Shown in pieces: positions 9,264 to 18,659 of a DNA stretch of 64,000 nt (the first letter of the stretch is position 1; each line of letters opens with the position of its first letter). Below the pieces are notes generated by a model. That model was not told the DNA's origin. It saw only the letters and a program-made list of their open reading frames with translations, and did not search any database. The position numbers and the translations under genes are program-made. Origin of the DNA: Alphaproteobacteria bacterium (GTDB taxonomy: Bacteria > Pseudomonadota > Alphaproteobacteria > Micropepsales > Micropepsaceae); contig WGNU01000006.1 in the NCBI GenBank assembly GCA_016124385.1, forward strand, positions 1-64,000, given 5' to 3'.

Positions 9264-9833
9264 ATGCGACTGAACGAATTGCGGGACAACCCAGGCGCGA
9301 GGAAGAAATCCAAGCGCGTCGGTCGTGGGCCGGGCTCTGGCAAAGGCAAGACGTCCGGCCGCGGCGTCAAGGGCGACAAGGCGCGTACCGGTTCGACGGT
9401 GAACGGCTTTGAGGGCGGCCAGATGCCGCTGCACATGCGGCTTCCCAAGCGCGGCTTCAACAACGTGTTCGCCCGTGATTTTGCCGTCGTCAATCTAGGG
9501 CGCATCGAGGAGGCGGTGAAAGCCGGCCGCCTCGACGTCAACCAGCCGCTGACCGAGGAAGTTTTGGTAAAGGCTGGCGTCTCGCGACGCGGCAAGGACG
9601 GGATCCGCCTGTTGGCGAAGGGGACCCTGAGCCTTAAACTGTTTCTGGAGGTGACCGGCGCCTCACAGGCCGCGATCGATGCGGTCGAGAAGCAAGGCGG
9701 ATCGGTCACGGTCATCGGACTCAAGCCGAAACCGGTGAACAAAGGACGTCCCAACGCCACAGGCAAACGCACAGAGCGTCGGGAAAAAGCGGCAGAGAAG
9801 CGCGCACAGCGAGGCGCGGCTGCGGAGGCCTGA
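9264..9833 (+). CDS. rplO: 50S ribosomal protein L15
   Basis: L15 is a late assembly protein of the 50S. I chose the ATG at 9264 ([20 protein letters not shown]), the family start, preceded by GGGAG six bases upstream, over the track start at 9240. The glycine-rich [20 protein letters not shown] block and [16 protein letters not shown] are diagnostic. The protein has 189 residues, with an unusually long charged Ala/Arg/Glu-rich C-terminal tail of about 30 residues. It lies directly upstream of secY. Confidence 0.95.
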   Translation: MRLNELRDNPGARKKSKRVGRGPGSGKGKTSGRGVKGDKARTGSTVNGFEGGQMPLHMRLPKRGFNNVFARDFAVVNLGRIEEAVKAGRLDVNQPLTEEVLVKAGVSRRGKDGIRLLAKGTLSLKLFLEVTGASQAAIDAVEKQGGSVTVIGLKPKPVNKGRPNATGKRTERREKAAEKRAQRGAAAEA

Positions 9834-9876
9834 TCCAGGCAATTCGCTGCCGGCCGCCTAGGGGCTCGGAGAGAAC

Positions 9877-11211
9877 ATGGCGTCGGCCGCTGAACAACTA
9901 GCAGCCAATCTAAATTTCAGCGCGTTCGCCAAGGCGACGGAGCTGCAGCAACGCATCTGGTTCACGCTGGGCGCGCTCATCATCTATCGCCTCGGGACTT
10001 ACATCCCGATGCCGGGGATCGACCCGGAAGCACTGGTGCAGATGATGAACCAGACGCGCGGCGGCATCCTAGACATGTTCAACATGTTGGCCGGCGGCGC
10101 CGTGGAGCGAATGGCAATCTTTGCGCTCAACATCATGCCGTATATCTCGGCCTCGATCATCGTTCAGCTGCTGACCACCGTCTCTCCCACGCTCGAGCAG
10201 CTGAAGAAGGAGGGCGAGCAGGGCCGGAAGCAGATTAATCAGTACACGCGCTACGGCACCGTGTTGCTCGCGGCCGTACAGGCCTTTGGAATCGCGATCG
10301 GCCTTGAGAATCAGGGAAGCGTTGTCGTCGAGCCCGGCTTTTTCTTTCGAGTGTCAACCGTCATCACTCTGACGGGCGGCACGATCTTCCTGATGTGGCT
10401 CGGGGAGCAGATCACGGCCCGAGGCATCGGTAACGGCATCTCATTGATCATCTTTGCCGGTATCGTGGCTGGCTTTCCTGCGGCGCTGCTGGGCGCCTTT
10501 GAGATGGCGCGGACCGGCGCGATGTCGGCCTTCGTGCTCGTCGCGCTCATTGCGATGCTATGTGTCGTTGTTGTTGTCATCGTTTTTATGGAGCGTTCGC
10601 AGCGCCGGTTGCTCGTGCAATACCCAAAGCGGCAGGTCGGCAACAAGATGTTTGGTGGCGAGTCCTCGCATCTTCCCCTGAAGATCAACTCTGCAGGCGT
10701 CATCCCGCCGATCTTCGCGTCTTCGCTGCTTCTCATGCCGACGACGATCGCAGGGTTCAACCGCGATGGCGCGCCTCAATGGCTCACTGATGTGACGACG
10801 TTGCTCGGTCACGGGCAGCCGCTTTACATGGCGCTCTATGGACTTCTCATCATATTTTTCTGTTTTTTCTATACGGCGATCATCATCAATCCGGCGGACA
10901 CGGCGGACAATCTGAAGAAGTATGGCGGCTTCATCCCTGGCATTCGACCTGGAAAGCGGACTGCGGAGTACATCGACTATGTGCTGACGCGGCTGACTGT
11001 CCTTGGGTCGATCTACCTCGCGTGTGTCTGCCTCATCCCTGAATTTTTGATCGCGCAGTACGGCATTTCGCTCTTCGCATTGGGCGGAACGTCGCTCCTC
11101 ATCATCGTTTCCGTCACGATGGACACTGTCGCCCAAGTTCAGGGCCATCTTCTCGCGCACCAATATGAGGGGCTAATCAAGAAGGCGCGTCTGCGGGGGC
11201 CTCGGAAATGA
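9877..11211 (+). CDS. secY: Sec translocon subunit SecY
   Basis: SecY is the membrane channel for Sec-dependent export and membrane insertion. The 444-residue protein has about ten hydrophobic segments. Family motifs include [17 protein letters not shown] near residue 30, [20 protein letters not shown] around residue 75 and [20 protein letters not shown] in the cytoplasmic loop near 250. The last cytoplasmic loop [20 protein letters not shown] contains the conserved arginine that contacts SecA and the ribosome. The stop overlaps adk by ATGA. Confidence 0.98.
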   Translation: MASAAEQLAANLNFSAFAKATELQQRIWFTLGALIIYRLGTYIPMPGIDPEALVQMMNQTRGGILDMFNMLAGGAVERMAIFALNIMPYISASIIVQLLTTVSPTLEQLKKEGEQGRKQINQYTRYGTVLLAAVQAFGIAIGLENQGSVVVEPGFFFRVSTVITLTGGTIFLMWLGEQITARGIGNGISLIIFAGIVAGFPAALLGAFEMARTGAMSAFVLVALIAMLCVVVVVIVFMERSQRRLLVQYPKRQVGNKMFGGESSHLPLKINSAGVIPPIFASSLLLMPTTIAGFNRDGAPQWLTDVTTLLGHGQPLYMALYGLLIIFFCFFYTAIIINPADTADNLKKYGGFIPGIRPGKRTAEYIDYVLTRLTVLGSIYLACVCLIPEFLIAQYGISLFALGGTSLLIIVSVTMDTVAQVQGHLLAHQYEGLIKKARLRGPRK

Positions 11212-11813
11212 ACCTGATCTTGTTAGGCCCCCCTGGCGCCGGGAAGGGTACCCAAGCTAAGCGCCTGGAAGCGCGATTTGGTCTCAAGCAGCTCTCGACC
11301 GGCGACATGCTCCGCGCTGCTGTTGCAGCTGGTTCGCCGGTCGGCCAACGCGCCAAGGAGTACATGGATGCCGGCAAGCTGGTGCCAGACGACGTCGTGA
11401 TCGGCGCCGTTGACGAGCGGATCGAGCAGCCGGACTGCAAGGCCGGTGTTATCTTCGATGGGTTCCCCCGCACGGTCCCGCAAGCGGAGGCATTGGACTC
11501 GATGTTGGGCCGCAAGGGGCGGCGGCTCGATGCCGTCGTCGAGCTCAAGGTCGATTCGAGTGCCCTTGTGGACCGGGTCCGAAAGCGGGCGGAAGAGACG
11601 CGCGCCTCGGGCGGGCAAGTGCGGGCCGATGACACGCCCGAGACCATGGAGACGCGGCTCCGCGTCTACCATGAGCAGACTTCGCCGCTGATCGCCTACT
11701 ACGCGAAGCGGGGCATTCTCAAAGCGGTGGACGGTATGGCCACGATCGACAAGGTCAGCGAAGCCATTGAAGCCGCGCTCCCGCTTCCCAAGCAGGGCAG
11801 AAATCCGGCATGA
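11208..11813 (+). CDS. adk: Adenylate kinase
   Basis: Adk interconverts ATP + AMP and two ADP. The 201-residue protein begins [20 protein letters not shown], with a P-loop at residues 7-14, and has the AMP-binding block [10 protein letters not shown] and [15 protein letters not shown]. The LID segment ([14 protein letters not shown]) is short and has no CXXC zinc site, so this is a short-type enzyme. The start overlaps secY, the usual position in alphaproteobacteria. After it comes a 128-bp gap with a promoter for rpsM. Confidence 0.97.
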   Translation: MNLILLGPPGAGKGTQAKRLEARFGLKQLSTGDMLRAAVAAGSPVGQRAKEYMDAGKLVPDDVVIGAVDERIEQPDCKAGVIFDGFPRTVPQAEALDSMLGRKGRRLDAVVELKVDSSALVDRVRKRAEETRASGGQVRADDTPETMETRLRVYHEQTSPLIAYYAKRGILKAVDGMATIDKVSEAIEAALPLPKQGRNPA

Positions 11814-11819
11814 CGCCAG

Positions 11820-11847
11820 TTGACGCAGTTCGCATCATGCCTATACT
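11820..11847 (+). promoter_or_regulatory. Sigma70-type promoter upstream of rpsM
   Basis: TTGACG at 11820-11825 and TATACT at 11842-11847 are separated by 16 bases, a good match to the housekeeping consensus. The site starts 6 bases after the adk stop and leaves a leader of about 85 bases before the rpsM GTG. It would let rpsM-rpsK-rpoA-rplQ be transcribed apart from the spc genes. I see no clear terminator between adk and this site, so readthrough is also expected. Confidence 0.6.
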
Positions 11848-11941
11848 CCGCGCCTTCTCGCGGACCAGTAGGCCCCGCGAGCCCGAGGCGTTTGCCTCCA
11901 ACCCAGACGTTTCAACCCTCTGAGCAGCCTGGAGATCGACT

Positions 11942-12310
11942 GTGGCGCGCATCGCTGGCGTGAACATTCCGACGAACAAGCGCGTACACGTTGCGCTGAG
12001 GTACATCCATGGTATCGGGCCGAAACACGCTCACGACATCTGCACGAAGATCGGGATCGAGGAGAGCCGGCGCGTCAACCAGCTTTCGGAATCCGAGGTC
12101 ATCCAGATCCGCGAGACGATCGACCGGGAATATCTGGTGGAAGGCGATCTTCGACGCGAAGTGGCCATGAACATCAAGCGGTTGATGGACCTCGGCAGCT
12201 ATCGCGGTCTGCGGCACCGGAAGAGCCTGCCGGTTCGCGGACAGCGCACGCACACGAATGCCCGCACCCGCAAGGGTCCGGCCAAACCGATCGCCGGCAA
12301 GAAGAAGTAA
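11942..12310 (+). CDS. rpsM: 30S ribosomal protein S13
   Basis: S13 makes inter-subunit bridges from the 30S head and contacts P-site tRNA. Translation starts at a GTG, eight bases after GGAG, giving [20 protein letters not shown]. The 122-residue protein has the signature [20 protein letters not shown] near the C-terminus. It is the first gene of the alpha-type set and has its own promoter upstream. Confidence 0.97.
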   Translation: MARIAGVNIPTNKRVHVALRYIHGIGPKHAHDICTKIGIEESRRVNQLSESEVIQIRETIDREYLVEGDLRREVAMNIKRLMDLGSYRGLRHRKSLPVRGQRTHTNARTRKGPAKPIAGKKK

Positions 12311-12349
12311 TCGCGCCACACGACGCACGCCAACACGAGACGACATTCC

Positions 12350-12742
12350 ATGGCTGACAAGAAATCCGCTCGCCCCCGCAAGAAGGAGCGAAAGAACATC
12401 ACGGCCGCCGTGGCTCATGTCAGCGCTTCGTTCAACAATACGATGGTGACGATCACCGACGCGCAGGGCAACGCCATATCATGGTCGTCGTCCGGCGCCA
12501 TGGGTTTCAAGGGGTCGCGTAAATCGACGCCTTATGCCGCGCAGGTGGCGGCTGAGGATGCAGGCCGCAAAGCGGCCGAGCATGGCGTGAAGACTCTCGA
12601 AGTCGAAGTCTCGGGGCCAGGGTCCGGGCGCGAATCGGCGCTTCGCGCGCTTCAGTCCGTTGGCTTCACTATTACGGCGATCCGCGACGTCACCCCGATC
12701 CCCCACAATGGCTGCCGCCCCCCGAAGCGGCGGCGAGTTTAA
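12350..12742 (+). CDS. rpsK: 30S ribosomal protein S11
   Basis: S11 forms part of the mRNA exit channel on the 30S platform. The 130-residue protein contains [40 protein letters not shown] and the ending [19 protein letters not shown], all conserved. It follows rpsM in the normal alpha order, with no rpsD between, as is usual in alphaproteobacteria. Confidence 0.98.
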   Translation: MADKKSARPRKKERKNITAAVAHVSASFNNTMVTITDAQGNAISWSSSGAMGFKGSRKSTPYAAQVAAEDAGRKAAEHGVKTLEVEVSGPGSGRESALRALQSVGFTITAIRDVTPIPHNGCRPPKRRRV

Positions 12743-12799
12743 ATCGACGTTCGCGGCGCTTTGCCGCGCTCGCGAATGTTTGCAGAAGAGGGAAGCTTC

Positions 12800-13816
12800 G
12801 TGATCCAGAAGAACTGGCAAGAGCTTATCAAACCGACGAAGCTTCAGGTCGAGCAAGGGCATGATCTGCGTCGCGTGGCGACGATCGTGGCCGAGCCGCT
12901 TGAGCGCGGGTTTGGCATAACGCTCGGCAATGCTTTGCGGCGCATTCTGCTATCCTCGCTGCAGGGTGCGGCCGTGACGTCGATCCAGATCGACGGCGTG
13001 CTGCATGAGTTCTCGTCCATTCCGGGCGTGCGCGAGGATGTGACGGACATCGTCCTCAATATTAAAAGCCTTGCGCTCAAGGGCGTTGTCGAAGGCACGA
13101 AGCGGCTGACACTGCGGGCTGATGGACCAGGCGAAGTGACAGCCGGACAGATCTCAGCCGTTGGCGATCTTGAGGTTCTCAATCCAGAACTCGTGATCTG
13201 CACGCTTGATCAGGGCGCTTCGATCCGCATGGAATTGTCCGTTGCGATGGGCAAGGGCTATGTCGCGGCCGACCGTAACCGGCCGGACGACGCGCCGATC
13301 GGGCTCATTCCGGTCGACTCCCTCTTCTCGCCGGTAAAAAAGGTCTCCTACAAGGTAGAGAACACGCGCGAAGGCCAAATCCTTGACTATGACAAGCTGA
13401 CGATGGCCGTGGAGACGAACGGCGCCATTTCGCCCGAGAACGCGATCGCCTACGCGGCGCGTATTCTCCAGGACCAGCTCCAGATCTTCATCAATTTCGA
13501 CGAGCCGCGTGTCGAGAAGCGCGAGGAAATCAAGGCGGACCTCCCGTTCAATCCAGCGCTCTTAAAGAAAGTCGACGAGCTCGAGCTTTCTGTGCGTTCG
13601 GCGAACTGCCTCAAGAACGACAACATCGTCTACATCGGCGATCTCATTCAGAAGACCGAGCAAGAGATGCTGCGGACGCCGAATTTCGGCCGTAAATCGC
13701 TGAACGAGATCAAGGAAGTGCTGGCCAATATGGGGCTGCATCTGGGCATGGAAGTGCCCGGCTGGCCGCCGGAGAACATTGAGGATCTCGCTAAGCGTTA
13801 CGAGGATCAGCTCTAA
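12800..13816 (+). CDS. rpoA: RNA polymerase alpha subunit
   Basis: Alpha dimerises to nucleate the core enzyme, and its C-terminal domain binds UP elements and activators. I placed the start at the GTG at 12800 ([18 protein letters not shown]), which matches the alphaproteobacterial family start and gives 338 residues; the 13 residues upstream in the track are unlikely. The N-terminal domain has [19 protein letters not shown]; the C-terminal domain (from about 255) has [20 protein letters not shown] and [12 protein letters not shown]. It is co-transcribed with rpsK and rplQ. Confidence 0.97.
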   Translation: MIQKNWQELIKPTKLQVEQGHDLRRVATIVAEPLERGFGITLGNALRRILLSSLQGAAVTSIQIDGVLHEFSSIPGVREDVTDIVLNIKSLALKGVVEGTKRLTLRADGPGEVTAGQISAVGDLEVLNPELVICTLDQGASIRMELSVAMGKGYVAADRNRPDDAPIGLIPVDSLFSPVKKVSYKVENTREGQILDYDKLTMAVETNGAISPENAIAYAARILQDQLQIFINFDEPRVEKREEIKADLPFNPALLKKVDELELSVRSANCLKNDNIVYIGDLIQKTEQEMLRTPNFGRKSLNEIKEVLANMGLHLGMEVPGWPPENIEDLAKRYEDQL

Positions 13817-13849
13817 CGCTGTGCGGCGTGCATCGATCGAGGACGACCC

Positions 13850-14272
13850 ATGCGACATATCAATCGTGGCCGGAAGCTTTCGCGGACTTCTGCGCATCGC
13901 CAGGCGATGTTCGCAAACCTTGCGAACGCCCTCATTAAGCACGAACAGATCTCGACGACGCTTCCCAAGGCCAAGGAATTGCGCCCGTACGTCGAGCGGC
14001 TCGTGACGCTCGCCAAGCGGGGAGCGGGGAGCCTTCATGCGCGCCGCATGGCGATCGCTACGCTCAAGGACGAGGCAATGGTCGGTAAGCTCTTTGAGAC
14101 GCTTGCGCCCCGCTTCCAGGACCGGGCGGGCGGCTATACCCGCGTTTTGAAGGCCGGTTTCCGCTACGGCGACATGGCGCCAGTTGCCGTCATTGAGTTC
14201 GTCGACCGGGATCCCGAGGCCAAGGGCAAGGATTCTGGCCCGGTTCAGAAGGCCGACGAGGAAGCCGCTTAA
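13850..14272 (+). CDS. rplQ: 50S ribosomal protein L17
   Basis: L17 lies at the tunnel exit. The 140-residue protein begins [20 protein letters not shown], the strongest family signature, and holds [20 protein letters not shown]. The C-terminal tail is charged and somewhat longer than in E. coli. It is the last gene of the ribosomal block. No convincing rho-independent terminator is visible in the 120 bases that follow. Confidence 0.97.
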   Translation: MRHINRGRKLSRTSAHRQAMFANLANALIKHEQISTTLPKAKELRPYVERLVTLAKRGAGSLHARRMAIATLKDEAMVGKLFETLAPRFQDRAGGYTRVLKAGFRYGDMAPVAVIEFVDRDPEAKGKDSGPVQKADEEAA

Positions 14273-14346
14273 GGTTTCTTCCGGTCTGGGGCCAATTCTT
14301 CCCCGATCATCGCAATTTCGCCACGTGGTTATCCTCAACTCCGCTC

Positions 14347-14352
14347 TATAAT
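14347..14352 (+). promoter_or_regulatory. Probable -10 element before the Do-like protease
   Basis: A perfect TATAAT lies in the 120-bp gap after rplQ. No strong -35 is present at the expected distance (CGTGGT or GTGGTT), so the promoter may need an activator or a different sigma factor. The site overlaps the region just upstream of the ATG at 14367, another reason to favour the later ATG at 14394. Confidence 0.4.
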
Positions 14353-14393
14353 CCAGCCTGGGGCGGATGAGGGCGCGCGGGGGACGAGCACGC

Positions 14394-15875
14394 ATGGAAT
14401 TCGACATGCTAACGCGTGAACCGTGGACAATCATCATTTGGCTGGCGGTCGGCGTCGGCCTGCTCGGCACGTTCTTGTGGTCGATCGGGACTTTCTCGAG
14501 CGCTAGAAGTGATCGCGCAAGCTTGGTTGTGGATTCCGCGCCGCCGCAGCGCGTGGTGCCCGAAAACCGCGATCAGGTGATGTGGTCCTACGCGCCTGTG
14601 GTGCGGCAGGCGGCGCCTGCGGTCGTCAACGTCTATGCACGAAAGGTCGTGGAGCGGTCGCGCTCTCCCTTTTTCGACGATCCCTTCTTTCGGCATTTCT
14701 TCGGATTGGGCGAGCCGCCGTCGATGCCGAAGGAGCGCGTGCAAAGCTCACTCGGCTCCGGCGTGATCGTCCGCGGCGACGGGATAATCGTCACCAACAA
14801 TCACGTCGTCGCTGGGGGCGATGAGCTCTTGGTTTCGCTGTCGGACCGCCGCGAATTCGAAGCGGAAGTCATACTCGCCGACGAGCGTACCGACCTAGCG
14901 ATCTTGCGCATCGACACCAAAGGCCAAACGGTCCCTTCGCTGACGTTTCGTGATTCGGACACGGTTCAGGTGGGCGACATCGTGCTTGCGATCGGCAACC
15001 CTTTCGGCGTCGGGCAAACCACGACGACGGGGATCGTTTCCGCGTTGGCGCGAACCCAGGTCGGCATCTCGGACTACCAGTTCTTCATTCAGACCGATGC
15101 CGCGGTCAATCCGGGCAATTCGGGTGGTGCCCTGGTGACGCTCGATGGGAAACTCATCGGCATCAATACCGCGATCTTCACCCGGACCGGCGGGTCGATC
15201 GGCATTGGCTTTGCCATCCCGTCGAACATGGTGCGGACGGTTGTCGAAACGGCCGTTGACGGTGGTAAGCTCTCGCGCCCTTGGATGGGCGTATCCGCGC
15301 AGACCGTGACGCCCGACATCGCTCAATCACTGGGCCTTGATCGACCGCGCGGTGTCCTCGTGCGCGAGGTCGTGCCGGATGGGCCCGGCGACAAAGGCGG
15401 GCTTCAGGTCGGTGACGTTATCCTCAGTGTGGATGGCTTTGAGATCAACGACCCGCAATCCCTGCGCTACCGCGTGGCGACGGCGGGTGCCGGCAAAGTC
15501 GTCAAGGTTGAGTACATCCGCAAGGGTCAGACGGCGACGGCCTCTGTCAAACTGGTCATGCCGCCCGAGGATCCGCCGCGCGACATCACGCGTCTCGATG
15601 GTCGAACACCGCTCTCAGGCGCCACAGTTGCAAATCTCTCGCCGGCTTTTGCCGAGGAGCTGCGCATTGACGAGACGCATGGCGTCGTGGTCCTGGGAAC
15701 CGAACGGGGCTCGCCGGCTGCCCGGATTCGGCTGCGGCCAGGGGACATTCTTCTTGAGGTGAACGGTTACAAAGTCCAGGGCGTCGAAACTCTCCGCAAC
15801 GCGCTAAGCGAACGGGCCAGCGAGTGGACGATCGTCATCCGTCGCGGGGCGGAAATCTTCACGCTGACGTTTTAG
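14394..15875 (+). CDS. Do-like (DegP/HtrA family) serine protease
   Basis: Periplasmic membrane-anchored protease/chaperone of the HtrA family. I chose ATG 14394 (MEFDMLTREPW); the track start is 27 bases upstream and lies too close to the TATAAT. Residues about 10-35 form one hydrophobic signal anchor. The trypsin-like domain shows the triad in VTNNHVV (His about 137), RTDLAIL (Asp about 167) and NPGNSGGAL (Ser about 243). Two PDZ domains follow, around 285-370 and 395-490. It stands alone between rplQ and rarA. DegP, DegQ or DegS cannot be separated by sequence alone. Confidence 0.93.
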   Translation: MEFDMLTREPWTIIIWLAVGVGLLGTFLWSIGTFSSARSDRASLVVDSAPPQRVVPENRDQVMWSYAPVVRQAAPAVVNVYARKVVERSRSPFFDDPFFRHFFGLGEPPSMPKERVQSSLGSGVIVRGDGIIVTNNHVVAGGDELLVSLSDRREFEAEVILADERTDLAILRIDTKGQTVPSLTFRDSDTVQVGDIVLAIGNPFGVGQTTTTGIVSALARTQVGISDYQFFIQTDAAVNPGNSGGALVTLDGKLIGINTAIFTRTGGSIGIGFAIPSNMVRTVVETAVDGGKLSRPWMGVSAQTVTPDIAQSLGLDRPRGVLVREVVPDGPGDKGGLQVGDVILSVDGFEINDPQSLRYRVATAGAGKVVKVEYIRKGQTATASVKLVMPPEDPPRDITRLDGRTPLSGATVANLSPAFAEELRIDETHGVVVLGTERGSPAARIRLRPGDILLEVNGYKVQGVETLRNALSERASEWTIVIRRGAEIFTLTF

Positions 15876-15927
15876 AGACTGAACCCAGAAGTCTCGCGCG
15901 CCGTGCCTCGGCGACGTATGCTGGGGT

Positions 15928-17232
15928 ATGACCAATCTCTTCGATGCGGCAGGCCTTAGCGAGGCGAGCCCTCGGCCGTTGGCGGATCGCTTGCGACCCC
16001 AATCTCTCGCCGATGTCGTCGGGCAGGAGCACCTTACCGGCACTGATGGCGCGATCGGACGCTTCGCCGCGACGGGGCGTGTGAATTCGATCATTCTCTG
16101 GGGGCCGCCTGGGACCGGAAAAACAACACTCGCTCGGCTACTCTCCGGCGTTGGTGGATTCGCATTTGATCAGCTCTCGGCGATTTTTTCCGGCGTCAAC
16201 GACCTGAAGCAGACCTTTGCCGTCGCTCGCGCCCGACGGGAAACCGGGCAAGGAACGCTTCTCTTCGTCGATGAAATTCATCGGTTCAATCGTGCTCAGC
16301 AAGATGCTTTTTTACCCGTGATGGAAGATGGGACGATCGTTCTTGTCGGCGCTACAACTGAAAATCCGTCCTTCGCGCTCAATGGCGCGCTTCTCTCGCG
16401 GGCGCAGGTCCTTGTCCTGCGGCGTTTGGATTCCGCCGCGCTCGATGCACTACTCGTACGAGCGGAAAAGGCGCTTGGCCGTGCGCTTCCCGTGACGCCA
16501 GAGGCACGCGAGCAGCTCCTCAATTTCGCGGACGGCGACGGACGGCAGCTCCTCACGCTTGCTGAAGACGTGTTCGCGTTACCGGAAGACGCAATGATCG
16601 ATAGCGCGGCACTCATGCGCCTCTTGCAGCGTCGAGCGCCGCTTTACGACAAATCGCGCGAGGAACATTTCAACCTTATCAGCGCGCTTCACAAATCGGT
16701 GCGCGGCTCAGATCCCGATGCCGCACTCTACTGGCTCGCGCGGATGTTGTCTGGGGGCGAGGATCCTCGATATCTTGCGCGGCGACTTGTTCGGATGGCG
16801 ATTGAAGACGTGGGACTGGCCGATCCGAACGCCCTGCAGCAGGCCCTCGCTGCACGCGATGCCTACGATTTTCTGGGGTCGCCTGAGGGCGAGCTGGCGC
16901 TGGCTCAAGCCACCGTCTATCTCGCCACGGCGCCAAAGTCGACGGCAGCCTATGCCGCATTTAATGCCGCAACGGCGGCAGCGCGCTCCAGCGGCTCCTT
17001 GATGCCGCCGCTTCACATCGTCAATGCGCCGACGCGCCTGATGAAGGATCTGGGATACGGAGCTGGATATGTCTATGATCCGGACACAGAGGAAGGGTTC
17101 TCCGGTCAATCCTATTTTCCTGACGCGATGGAGCGAAGAACGTTTTATCAACCGCGAGGTGAGGGCTTCGAAGAAACCATTCGTGAGCGCCTCGAGCACT
17201 GGGCTGACCTCCGCGCCAAGCTGAAGCGGTAG
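15928..17232 (+). CDS. rarA: Replication-associated recombination protein A (RarA/MgsA)
   Basis: RarA is a clamp-loader-like AAA+ ATPase acting at stalled replication forks with SSB. The 434-residue protein begins with PLADRLRPQSLADVVGQEHL, then Walker A in ILWGPPGTGKTTLARLL near residue 60 and Walker B plus sensor in FVDEIHRFNRAQQDAFLP. The C-terminal tetramerisation domain includes ALYWLARMLSGGEDPRYLAR and the family ending GYVYDPDTEEGFSGQSYFP. Length is normal. The crcB-rluC set begins 6 bases after it. Confidence 0.95.
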   Translation: MTNLFDAAGLSEASPRPLADRLRPQSLADVVGQEHLTGTDGAIGRFAATGRVNSIILWGPPGTGKTTLARLLSGVGGFAFDQLSAIFSGVNDLKQTFAVARARRETGQGTLLFVDEIHRFNRAQQDAFLPVMEDGTIVLVGATTENPSFALNGALLSRAQVLVLRRLDSAALDALLVRAEKALGRALPVTPEAREQLLNFADGDGRQLLTLAEDVFALPEDAMIDSAALMRLLQRRAPLYDKSREEHFNLISALHKSVRGSDPDAALYWLARMLSGGEDPRYLARRLVRMAIEDVGLADPNALQQALAARDAYDFLGSPEGELALAQATVYLATAPKSTAAYAAFNAATAAARSSGSLMPPLHIVNAPTRLMKDLGYGAGYVYDPDTEEGFSGQSYFPDAMERRTFYQPRGEGFEETIRERLEHWADLRAKLKR

Positions 17233-17238
17233 GTCGAA

Positions 17239-17616
17239 GTGGTATCGGTCTTGGTGGTAGCGGCGGGAGGCGCGATAGGAGCCGTCGTACGTTTTCTGCT
17301 TTCAGGCTTCGTTATGCGCCAGGTAGGTGGCGACTTCCCATTCGGAACGTTGACGGTCAACATCGTTGGATCGCTTGTCATGGGGATCCTGGTCGAGACC
17401 TTCGCGACACGCTTTCAAGTGGGCCCGGAAGTGCGCAGCTTTCTGACGACCGGATTTCTCGGCGGATTCACGACATTTTCGGCGTTTTCGCTTGAAACGG
17501 TTCTTCTGCTGTCGCGTGACGATTATACGGGTGCGATGCTCTACGTTCTTGCTTCCGTCGCTTTATCCGTCGGCGGACTGCTCTTAGGTATGTCACTCGT
17601 ACGGGCGGTGACGTGA
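17239..17616 (+). CDS. crcB: Fluoride channel CrcB/Fluc
   Basis: Small four-helix membrane protein that exports fluoride as a dual-topology dimer. The 125-residue protein starts at GTG. It has the family motifs GGAIGAVVRFLLSG, GTLTVNIVGS (pore asparagine) and TGFLGGFTTFSAFSLET, the phenylalanine-box segment. No crcB-type fluoride riboswitch is recognisable in the 6 bases between rarA and this gene, so expression is probably by readthrough. Its TGA overlaps the rluC GTG (GTGA). Confidence 0.93.
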   Translation: MVSVLVVAAGGAIGAVVRFLLSGFVMRQVGGDFPFGTLTVNIVGSLVMGILVETFATRFQVGPEVRSFLTTGFLGGFTTFSAFSLETVLLLSRDDYTGAMLYVLASVALSVGGLLLGMSLVRAVT

Positions 17617-18659
17617 GGCTCCACGCGGAAAGACACGTCGACGCCGACGAAGCGGGACAGCGCTTGGATCGTTGGTTCCGTCGGCATTTCCCCCATCTCC
17701 CGCATGGGCAACTCGAGCGGCTCTTGAGAACGGGCCAAGTTCGGCTTGATGGCGCACGGGCGAAAGCGGGGGACAGGATCGCAGCGGGCCAGGCCATTCG
17801 CGTCCCGCCTCAGCTAGACTTCGAAGCGAAAGCCAATGCGCACAAAGAATTGCCGCGCACTCTGGCCGGCGGTGAGGGGGATTTTGCGCGCTCGCTCGTT
17901 ATCCATCGGGATCCCGATGTCCTCGTTCTCAACAAGCCTGCCGGTCTAGCCAGTCAAGGCGGTTCAGGAATTCGACAAAGTGTTGATAGCCTTCTGCCCG
18001 CTCTGACGTTCGAACGCAGGCAAGTTCCAAAGCTTGTTCATCGACTCGACCGCGACACGAGCGGCGTGCTGCTGCTTGCCCGCACGCACCCAGCCGCGAT
18101 CGCGCTCACAGCGTCTTTCCGGGAACGGGATACGCAGAAAATCTATCTTGGTGTCACGGTGGGCGTGCCGAAGCCGCTTAGCGGGGTCATCGATCACGCC
18201 TTGGAGAAGGTCTCGTCAACTGGAACGGCCCGGCAAGAGGAGCGGATGATCGCCGTTCCCAAACAGGTGCGAGCGGATTCTGGTAAGAGGAAGGCGCTTT
18301 CTGCCGTCACACGCTACCGCGTGCTCGACCGCGTCGGCAGCGAAGCCGCTCTCGTCGCGCTCATGCCCGTGACCGGCCGAACGCATCAGCTTCGCGTCCA
18401 TATGGCGGCGATCGGTCATCCGCTCGTCGGTGATACGAAGTATGGCGGGGGGGGCTCGGCTTTGGCGGGCCTTGCGTCTCGCCGGTTGCATTTGCACGCC
18501 TATGCCTTGTCGCTTCCGCATCCGGGAAGCGGAATGCTGCGCGTTGAAGCGGCGCTCCCCAGCGATTTCGCCCATACGCTCTCGACCCTTGGGCTGGACG
18601 CTTCGACGGCCCGCAAACCTTTCGACCTTTTTTCCGGCAAGTCGGGGTTGCGGCTATGA
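17613..18659 (+). CDS. RluC/RluD-family 23S rRNA pseudouridine synthase
   Basis: Converts specific uridines of 23S rRNA to pseudouridine. The N-terminal S4-like domain (AGQRLDRWFRRHFPHLPHGQ) is followed by the catalytic domain, with NKPAGLASQGG and the signature HRLDRDTSGVLLLA, where the second Asp is the nucleophile. GRTHQLRVHMAAIGHPLVGD is also conserved. The protein has 348 residues and a GTG start within the crcB stop. Genome position next to crcB and the ATP12 gene is usual for alphaproteobacterial RluC-like enzymes, but the target base is not proven. Confidence 0.93.
   Translation: MRLHAERHVDADEAGQRLDRWFRRHFPHLPHGQLERLLRTGQVRLDGARAKAGDRIAAGQAIRVPPQLDFEAKANAHKELPRTLAGGEGDFARSLVIHRDPDVLVLNKPAGLASQGGSGIRQSVDSLLPALTFERRQVPKLVHRLDRDTSGVLLLARTHPAAIALTASFRERDTQKIYLGVTVGVPKPLSGVIDHALEKVSSTGTARQEERMIAVPKQVRADSGKRKALSAVTRYRVLDRVGSEAALVALMPVTGRTHQLRVHMAAIGHPLVGDTKYGGGGSALAGLASRRLHLHAYALSLPHPGSGMLRVEAALPSDFAHTLSTLGLDASTARKPFDLFSGKSGLRL

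Noticed and set aside
15875-15894. GAGACT/AGTCTC inverted repeat after the Do-like protease
   Set aside because: Six pairs with a nine-base loop and no T-run; too weak to call a terminator.
17233-17238. Fluoride riboswitch before crcB
   Set aside because: Only six bases separate rarA and crcB, so there is no room for the aptamer outside the rarA coding sequence, and none was seen.
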